From assembly GCA_963829235.1 (NCBI GenBank), contig CAWHIF010000006.1:62001-126000 (forward strand): a stretch of 64,000 bases of DNA, given 5' to 3'. The DNA comes from Bog-756 sp963829235 (GTDB taxonomy: Bacteria; Actinomycetota; Acidimicrobiia; Acidimicrobiales; RAAP-2). Below the pieces are notes generated by a model. That model ran no database searches. It was given only the letters and a program-made list of their open reading frames with translations, and had not been told where the DNA came from. Shown here one piece after another: positions 59,226 through 64,000 of the stretch (within the stretch, counting starts at the first letter, position 1; the number at the start of each line of letters is the position of its first letter). The position numbers and the translations under genes are program-made.

Positions 59226-60262
59226 CGAATCGTCTCCTCGCCCCTCGCCGTTCCGGGTGCTCTCATCCCTCCATCATTGTCGCCCTTCGTCGACCCACCG
59301 ACGGATGGCGGAACCGGTGCGGCCATGCCGGCGTCCTCGGCCAGCGCGGCTGCGGTGCGGAGCAGCCCGTCGCGGAGCCCGACGGTCGGCTCCCAGCCCA
59401 GGGCGGCCTTGGCCAGGGAGATGTCGGGCCGCCTCCGGCACGGGTCGTCCACCGGGAGCGGCAGGTGCACGATCGGGGACGAGGACCCGAGCAGCTCCAC
59501 CACCGAGAAGGCCAGCTGGAGGACGGTGTACTCGTCGGGGTTCCCGATGTTGACCGGCCCGGTGATGTCTGCGTCGAACAGGGCCACCAGACCACGAACC
59601 TCATCCTCGACGTAGCACAGGCTCCTGGTCTGGCTCCCGTCGCCATAGACGGTCAGCGGTTCCCCCTGCATCGCCTGGAGGAGGAAGTTGGAGACCACCC
59701 GCCCGTCGCCCGGCCGGAGGCGGGGGCCGTAGGTGTTGAAGATCCGGGCGATACCGACATCGGTCCCGACCGTGCGGTGGTGGGCCATGCACAGGGCCTC
59801 GGCATACCGCTTGGCCTCGTCGTACACGCTTCGCGGCCCCACCGGGTTCACGTTGCCCCAGTACTCCTCGTTCTGGGGATGCACCTCGGGGTCGCCGTAG
59901 ACCTCGCTGGTCGACGCCATCAGGAACCGGGCCCCGTGCCGCTGAGCCAGCTGGAGCCCCCGCAGGGTGCCCTCGCTCCCCGTGGCCAGCGTCTCGAGCG
60001 GTCGGGCCAGGTAGTCCGGCGGCGACGCCGGGCTGGCCAGATTGAACACGCCCGACACCGGACCCTCCACGGGCAGCGAGGCGGAGACGTCGGCCTCCAC
60101 CACCGTGAACCGGGGATGCCCGTCCAGATGGGCCACGTTCGAGCGACGGCCCGTGGAGAAGTCGTCCACGCAGACGACCTCGTCCCCGCGCCCGACCAGA
60201 TGGTCGCAGAGGTGTGACCCGAGGAATCCGGCGCCGCCGAGCACCACCTGGCGGCCGCTCAT
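59222..60262 (-). CDS. UDP-glucuronate decarboxylase (UDP-xylose synthase)
   Basis: 346-residue SDR that decarboxylates UDP-glucuronate to UDP-xylose. VVLGGAGFLGSHLCDHLVGRGDEV at the N-terminus, LASPASPPDYLARPLETLATG, the family string TSEVYGDPEVHPQNEEYWGNVNP, Tyr-x3-Lys YDEAKRYAE, then RIFNTYGPRLRPGDGRVVSNFL. The C-terminal 40 residues are low-complexity. It overlaps ugd upstream and a GT2 downstream by 4 nt each. Its substrate is made by the neighbouring UDP-glucose dehydrogenase, so the two form a UDP-xylose route. Confidence 0.9.
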   Translation of the reverse strand: MSGRQVVLGGAGFLGSHLCDHLVGRGDEVVCVDDFSTGRRSNVAHLDGHPRFTVVEADVSASLPVEGPVSGVFNLASPASPPDYLARPLETLATGSEGTLRGLQLAQRHGARFLMASTSEVYGDPEVHPQNEEYWGNVNPVGPRSVYDEAKRYAEALCMAHHRTVGTDVGIARIFNTYGPRLRPGDGRVVSNFLLQAMQGEPLTVYGDGSQTRSLCYVEDEVRGLVALFDADITGPVNIGNPDEYTVLQLAFSVVELLGSSSPIVHLPLPVDDPCRRRPDISLAKAALGWEPTVGLRDGLLRTAAALAEDAGMAAPVPPSVGGSTKGDNDGGMRAPGTARGEETIR

Positions 60263-61737
60263 CGGCGCCCGATACCGGTGTACTCGAAGCCGATGCGACG
60301 CAGCTGGGCCGGATCGAGCAGGTTGCGCGCATCCACCACCACCGGGGCGGCCATGGCCTCGCGCACCTTGGTGAAGTCGAGCCAACGGAACTCGTCCCAC
60401 TCGGTCAGCACCACGGCGACCGAGGCTCCCTCGCACGCGGCATACGCATCGGGGAAGGCTCGCACCAATTTGTCGAGATCCACCGGCATCCCGGCGGGGG
60501 CGAACTCCGCCAGATCCCCGATCGGGGTCGATCGCTGGCCGGCGGGCACCGAGACCGTCGGGTCGAACGCCTGCACGGTGGCGCCGCCCTCGACCAGGCG
60601 CCGCACCACCTCCACGGCCGGCGAGTTGCGCAGGTCATCGGTCCCCGCCTTGAAGGTGAGGCCCCACACCGAGATCACCGAGCCCTCGAGCTTGTCGCCG
60701 ACCGCCGTCCGGATCTTGTCGACCACCCGGGCGAACTGCTCCTCGTTGGTGGCGATGGCCCCCCGAAGGAAGGAGAAGTCGTACCCGGCCTCCTCGGCGA
60801 TGCACACCAGGGCCCTGGTGTCCTTGGGCAGGCAGCTGCCACCCCAGCCGGGCCCCGGACGCAGGTACTCGAACCCGATCCGCTTGTCGTACCCGAGCCC
60901 CAAGATGACGTCCCGAACGTCCGCGCCCACCGCTTCGCAGAGGCCGGCAACGGCGTTGACGAAACTCAACTTGGTGGCCAGAAAGGCGTTGGAGGCATAC
61001 TTGATCGTCTCGGCGGTGGCGGCATCGGTGATCAACAGTGGGGCGTGGGTTCCGGCGAAGAGGTCTCCCACCTTGGCCGCAGCCGCCTGGTCGTCGGCGC
61101 CCACCACGATGCGCTCGGGGTGGAGGCTGTCAGCCACGGCGGTCCCCTCGCGCAGGAACTCGGGATTGGAGACGACCGTGATGTCGTGGCGGTCGAGGAC
61201 CCGCTCGACCACCAGTGTCGAACCCACCGGCACCGTGGACTTGTTGACGATGATCGTTCCGGGCACGAGCTTCGGGCCGATCTCTGCGGCCACCGCCTCG
61301 ACGAAGGAGAGATCGGCTGAGCCGTCGTCCCCCTGTGGGGTCGGGACGCACAGGAAGACGAACTCGGCACCTTCCACAGCCTCGGAGGCACCGACCACGA
61401 ACCGGAGGCGGCCGGCAGCCTGGCCCTCCCGGACCAACTCCTCGAGGTGGTCCTCCACGATGGGCACCTGGCCGTGGGCCAGCATGGCCACCTTGGCCGG
61501 GTCGGTGTCGCCGCAGGTCACCCGGTGGCCGAGGTGGGCGAGGGTGGCCGCGGTGGGAAGGCCCACATAGCCGACCCCGATGACGGCCACCGTCCGCCCA
61601 CGACCGTGGGGCAGCACCCGGACCGCGGCACCGCCGTGACCGAAGTAGGCGCCGGGCTGCCCCTGCTCCGCGCCGGACGGTCCCTTGAGCACGGGCCCAC
61701 CGGTCGACCCCCCGAACACCCATGGACTCCGTGTCAT
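60259..61737 (-). CDS. ugd: UDP-glucose/GDP-mannose dehydrogenase family protein
   Basis: 492 residues: NAD domain VAVIGVGYVGLPTAATLAHLGHRVTCGDTDP (about 49-80), KSTVPVGSTLVVERVL, NPEFLREGTAVAD, ETIKYASNAFLATKLSFVNAVA, catalytic Cys in GGSCLPKDTRALV, and GLTFKAGTDDLRNSPAVEVV in the C-terminal domain. It oxidises UDP-glucose to UDP-glucuronate, feeding the UDP-xylose synthase that overlaps its end. The first about 45 residues are variable and may not be part of the protein; a GTG within them could be the real start. Confidence 0.92.
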   Translation of the reverse strand: MTRSPWVFGGSTGGPVLKGPSGAEQGQPGAYFGHGGAAVRVLPHGRGRTVAVIGVGYVGLPTAATLAHLGHRVTCGDTDPAKVAMLAHGQVPIVEDHLEELVREGQAAGRLRFVVGASEAVEGAEFVFLCVPTPQGDDGSADLSFVEAVAAEIGPKLVPGTIIVNKSTVPVGSTLVVERVLDRHDITVVSNPEFLREGTAVADSLHPERIVVGADDQAAAAKVGDLFAGTHAPLLITDAATAETIKYASNAFLATKLSFVNAVAGLCEAVGADVRDVILGLGYDKRIGFEYLRPGPGWGGSCLPKDTRALVCIAEEAGYDFSFLRGAIATNEEQFARVVDKIRTAVGDKLEGSVISVWGLTFKAGTDDLRNSPAVEVVRRLVEGGATVQAFDPTVSVPAGQRSTPIGDLAEFAPAGMPVDLDKLVRAFPDAYAACEGASVAVVLTEWDEFRWLDFTKVREAMAAPVVVDARNLLDPAQLRRIGFEYTGIGRR

Positions 61738-61866
61738 CGCTGATCAGCACCCGTCATCGTCTCGGTTCCATTCCGGGCCCGGGCGGGCCCTCCACCTCTC
61801 GGTCATTCTCGCCCGTCCTGAAGCACATCGGTCCCATGCCCCGCCCCACCCCGTGCTCGCCGCCGC

Positions 61867-62808
61867 CTAGCCGGCGCAGGAGAGGAAATCGACCAGCCGG
61901 GCCAGCGAATCCGTCCAGTGGGGCAGCAGGGGAAGGCCCGACAGCCGGAGGGCGGCGTTGTCGAGCCTCGAATTGGCAGGTCGGGGCGCGGGCCGGGGTG
62001 GATCGAGCTCGGCGGTGGCGATGGGTTCGACGCTCGCCGGATCGAGACCGGCCGCGGCCAACGCTGCTCGTGCGAAGCCGAACCACGAGGTCTCACCCTG
62101 GTTGGTGACATGGAAGGTTCCCGGTCGGCGATCGAGTGCCAGCCGGACCACCGCCCGGGCCAGGTCGGCCGTGAAGGTCGGACAACCGTGCTGGTCATCG
62201 ACGAAGCGAAGCGGGCCGCGGGGGTTGTCCGCGGCCAGGCGGAGCACCGTCTTGACCATGTTGGCCCCATGGGCGCCGCTCACCCAACCGGTGCGGACCA
62301 CGGTGGCGGACGGCCCCGCGGCGGCGTGGACCTCGAGCTCCCCCCCGAGCTTGCTGCGCCCGTAGACCGAGCGCGGATTCGGCTGGTCCCACTCGATATA
62401 GGGACGGCCGAGCGTTCCGTCGAACACGTAGTCGGTCGAGATGTAGACCAGATGGGCCCCGACGCCGGCCGCCGCCTCGGCGACGTTGCGGGTGCCGATG
62501 GCGTTGACGGCGAACGCGGTGTCCGGATCGGACTCGCAGGCGTCGACCTTGGTGTAGGCGCCGGCATGCACCACGATGTCGGGCCGGAACGCATCGGCCG
62601 CCTCCCGCACCGCCGTCCGGTCGACCACGTTCAACCGGTCGGACCCCGGGCCCACAACCTCTGCGAACCCCTTGGTCAGGGTGGGCAGTATGCCCGGGAC
62701 GCCGGCGTCCGCACCGCCGGCGGGAACGGACCCGACCAGCACGTCATGCAGGTCCCGCCCCAGCTGCCCGCGCCCTCCGGTGACCAGCACCCGCAAGGAC
62801 CGGCTCAT
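61867..62808 (-). CDS. rmlD: dTDP-4-dehydrorhamnose reductase
   Basis: 313-residue RmlD, the last step to dTDP-L-rhamnose. NAD(P) loop VTGGRGQLGRDLHDVL, YISTDYVFDGTLG, catalytic YGRSKLGGE, NPRSVYGR, and a Pro-rich C-terminus. ATG 62808 overlaps the rmlB stop as ATGA. A longer reading (62853) is less likely. There is no rmlC (3,5-epimerase) beside it; the RmlA-like gene lies 44 kb away. Confidence 0.93.
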   Translation of the reverse strand: MSRSLRVLVTGGRGQLGRDLHDVLVGSVPAGGADAGVPGILPTLTKGFAEVVGPGSDRLNVVDRTAVREAADAFRPDIVVHAGAYTKVDACESDPDTAFAVNAIGTRNVAEAAAGVGAHLVYISTDYVFDGTLGRPYIEWDQPNPRSVYGRSKLGGELEVHAAAGPSATVVRTGWVSGAHGANMVKTVLRLAADNPRGPLRFVDDQHGCPTFTADLARAVVRLALDRRPGTFHVTNQGETSWFGFARAALAAAGLDPASVEPIATAELDPPRPAPRPANSRLDNAALRLSGLPLLPHWTDSLARLVDFLSCAG

Positions 62809-63842
62809 GAACCCGGCTGGAGGCCCGAAGGGGGTGGTCCGGACGCCGACCACGACCCTTCGACGACCGGTGCCCGGTCACGCAGCGGTTCCCACCAACT
62901 CCGGTTGGCCGCGTACCAGGCGACGGTGTCGGCCAGGCCCTCGGCGAACGGCACCGTCGGCTCCCAGCCCAGCTCCCGGCGGATCTTCGAGGAGTCGAGG
63001 AGGTAGCGGCGGTCGTGGCTCGGCCGGTCGGGAACGATCATCTTCAACGACTGCGGCCGGCCGGTGGCCTCGAGGACGGCGTCGGCGATCTCTTCGACGC
63101 TGGCCTCGACCCCGCTGCCCACGTTGTAGGTCTCCCCCACCTGGCCGTGCTGCAGCACCAGTTCGACCGCCCGGCAGTGGTCGTCGACGTGGAGCCACTC
63201 GCGGCGGTTCTGCGACGACGCGTACAAGGTCAGGGGCTGGTCGTCGAGCGCCTGGGAGGTGAACAGCGGGATCACCTTCTCGGGGAATTGGTAGGGCCCG
63301 TAGTTGTTGCAGCAGTTGGTGATGGTGGCCTGCAGTCCGAACGTCTTCTGATAGGCCCTCACCGCGTGGTCGGCTCCGGCCTTCGACGCGTTGTACGGGG
63401 TCTGGGGCCGGTACGGCGTCTCCTCGGTGAACACCTCGTCAGAATCGAGGGGGAGGTCGCCGTAGACCTCGCAGGTCGAGATGTGGTGGAAGCGCGACAC
63501 CCCGTGCCGGCGTGCGGCCTCGGCCAACGTCTGGGTACCGAGCACATTGGTCCGGAAGAAGAGGCCCGGATCGAGGATGGCCAGGCTGTTGTGGGATTCG
63601 GCGGCGAAGTTCACGATCACGTCGATCTCGTGCCCGGCGAGGGTCTTGGCCACGACCTCGAGATCCCCGATGTCCCCGCGCACGAAGTCGATCCGGTCCT
63701 CGACGTCGGCCAGGTTCGGCCGGTTGCCGGCATAGGTGAGGGCGTCGAAGGCCACCACGGAATCGTCGGGATGGTGCTGCACCCAGAACCTGACGAAGTT
63801 CGAGCCGATGAAACCGGCCGCACCGGTGACCAGTAGTCGCAT
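62805..63842 (-). CDS. rmlB: dTDP-glucose 4,6-dehydratase, variant active site
   Basis: 345-residue SDR: VTGAAGFIGSNFVRF (7-20), VNFAAESHNSLAILDP, the loop STCEVYGDLPLDSDE (residues 122-136), YNASKAGADHAVRAY with Tyr150/Lys154, and ITNCCNNYGPYQFPEKVIPLFTSQAL. It opens the dTDP-rhamnose route. Well-studied RmlB enzymes have Thr-Asp-Glu where the Asp protonates O4; here it is Thr-Cys-Glu (Cys124, codon 63471-63473), and SHVDRSI is SHNSLAI. So it could be a different 4,6-dehydratase or use another acid. ATG 63842 follows TAACAT by 9 nt. Confidence 0.9.
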   Translation of the reverse strand: MRLLVTGAAGFIGSNFVRFWVQHHPDDSVVAFDALTYAGNRPNLADVEDRIDFVRGDIGDLEVVAKTLAGHEIDVIVNFAAESHNSLAILDPGLFFRTNVLGTQTLAEAARRHGVSRFHHISTCEVYGDLPLDSDEVFTEETPYRPQTPYNASKAGADHAVRAYQKTFGLQATITNCCNNYGPYQFPEKVIPLFTSQALDDQPLTLYASSQNRREWLHVDDHCRAVELVLQHGQVGETYNVGSGVEASVEEIADAVLEATGRPQSLKMIVPDRPSHDRRYLLDSSKIRRELGWEPTVPFAEGLADTVAWYAANRSWWEPLRDRAPVVEGSWSASGPPPSGLQPGS

Positions 63843-63890
63843 GATCGGGGAATGTTACTCGTACCAGGTCCGACGGCCGGGGGCGCGGGA

Positions 63891-64000
63891 TCAGCCCGTG
63901 GTCCTCACGTGCACGACGTCTCCGGTCACCACCGTCCGTGGGGCGCCGCCCGCCACGACGACCAGGTGGCCCTCGGGAGTGAGGTCCGTGGCCAGGCCCT
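63891..64000 (-). CDS. birA: Biotin-[acetyl-CoA-carboxylase] ligase, C-terminal end
   Basis: The 35 last codons of a gene entering from the right: GLATDLTPEGHLVVVAGGAPRTVVTGDVVHVRTTG then stop. The G-x-A-x-D-x4-G-x-L-x-V and TGDVVHVR pattern is the C-terminal SH3-like domain of biotin protein ligase. It transfers biotin to carboxylases. The catalytic domain is outside the window. bioB, bsaP-like and bioD in the same window supply biotin. Confidence 0.75.
   Translation of the reverse strand, partial: GLATDLTPEGHLVVVAGGAPRTVVTGDVVHVRTTG

Overview
The window is GC-rich, densely packed bacterial DNA from an actinomycete-type genome (Actinomycetota). The family Acidimicrobiia is my best guess. 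Evidence for the phylum: a bioB gene followed by a tiny Cys-rich BsaP-like gene, 13E12/DUF222-type HNH, DUF3039, SCO6745-family, DUF5719 and DUF2277 proteins, two F420 biosynthesis genes (cofD, cofE), and many starts with a TANNNT box about 6 nt ahead of ATG/GTG, as expected of leaderless transcripts. I see no insertion sequence, prophage, CRISPR array, rRNA or convincing tRNA. This looks like core chromosome, not an island.

Layout. 0-8 kb: end of ahcY, an acyl-CoA dehydrogenase, bioB plus a 57-residue BsaP-like gene, a VOC protein, a luciferase-like oxidoreductase, an HNH protein and a GAP-family membrane protein. 8-19 kb: maf, dus, an ABC-F ATPase, a stomatin/NfeD pair, an SCO6745-family protein, bioD, an archaeal-type riboflavin synthase, an acyl-CoA dehydrogenase/acyl-CoA synthetase divergent pair, and an RmlA-like nucleotidyltransferase. 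19-27.5 kb: a lipase-like lipoprotein gene that appears frameshifted, then ftsX, ftsE, prfB, secA and hpf on the minus strand. 27.4-28.0 kb is the only long non-coding stretch. 28-46 kb: hexose-phosphate isomerase, Trm112-like protein, phosphomannomutase, LON-domain protein, large membrane protein, CPBP protease, ftsH, stress proteins, DUF5719 and a 1146-residue GT2 membrane glycosyltransferase. 46-64 kb: a cell-surface polysaccharide region with three GT4 and two GT2 glycosyltransferases, an Rmd-like reductase, a mannose-1-phosphate guanylyltransferase-like enzyme, a GalE-like epimerase, UDP-glucose dehydrogenase, UDP-xylose synthase, rmlD and rmlB. cofD/cofE, an FKBP and a DEAD-box helicase are embedded in it, and the 3' end of birA lies at the edge.

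How the genes work together. The isomerase, phosphomannomutase, guanylyltransferase and reductase would convert fructose-6-P to GDP-mannose and a GDP-deoxysugar. Ugd plus UXS gives UDP-glucuronate and UDP-xylose. RmlA/B/D gives dTDP-rhamnose, but no rmlC is present here. The glycosyltransferases would consume these donors. Many neighbours overlap by 4 nt (ATGA/GTGA), which points to translational coupling.

The most unusual signals are: short tandem repeats sitting in the gap between convergent genes at four or more junctions, one of which puts a stop codon in all six frames; divergent promoters whose -10 boxes share bases; the archaeal-type riboflavin synthase; the very short bsaP-like gene; an RmlB with Cys where the catalytic Asp is expected; and the leaderless-start signature repeated across the window.
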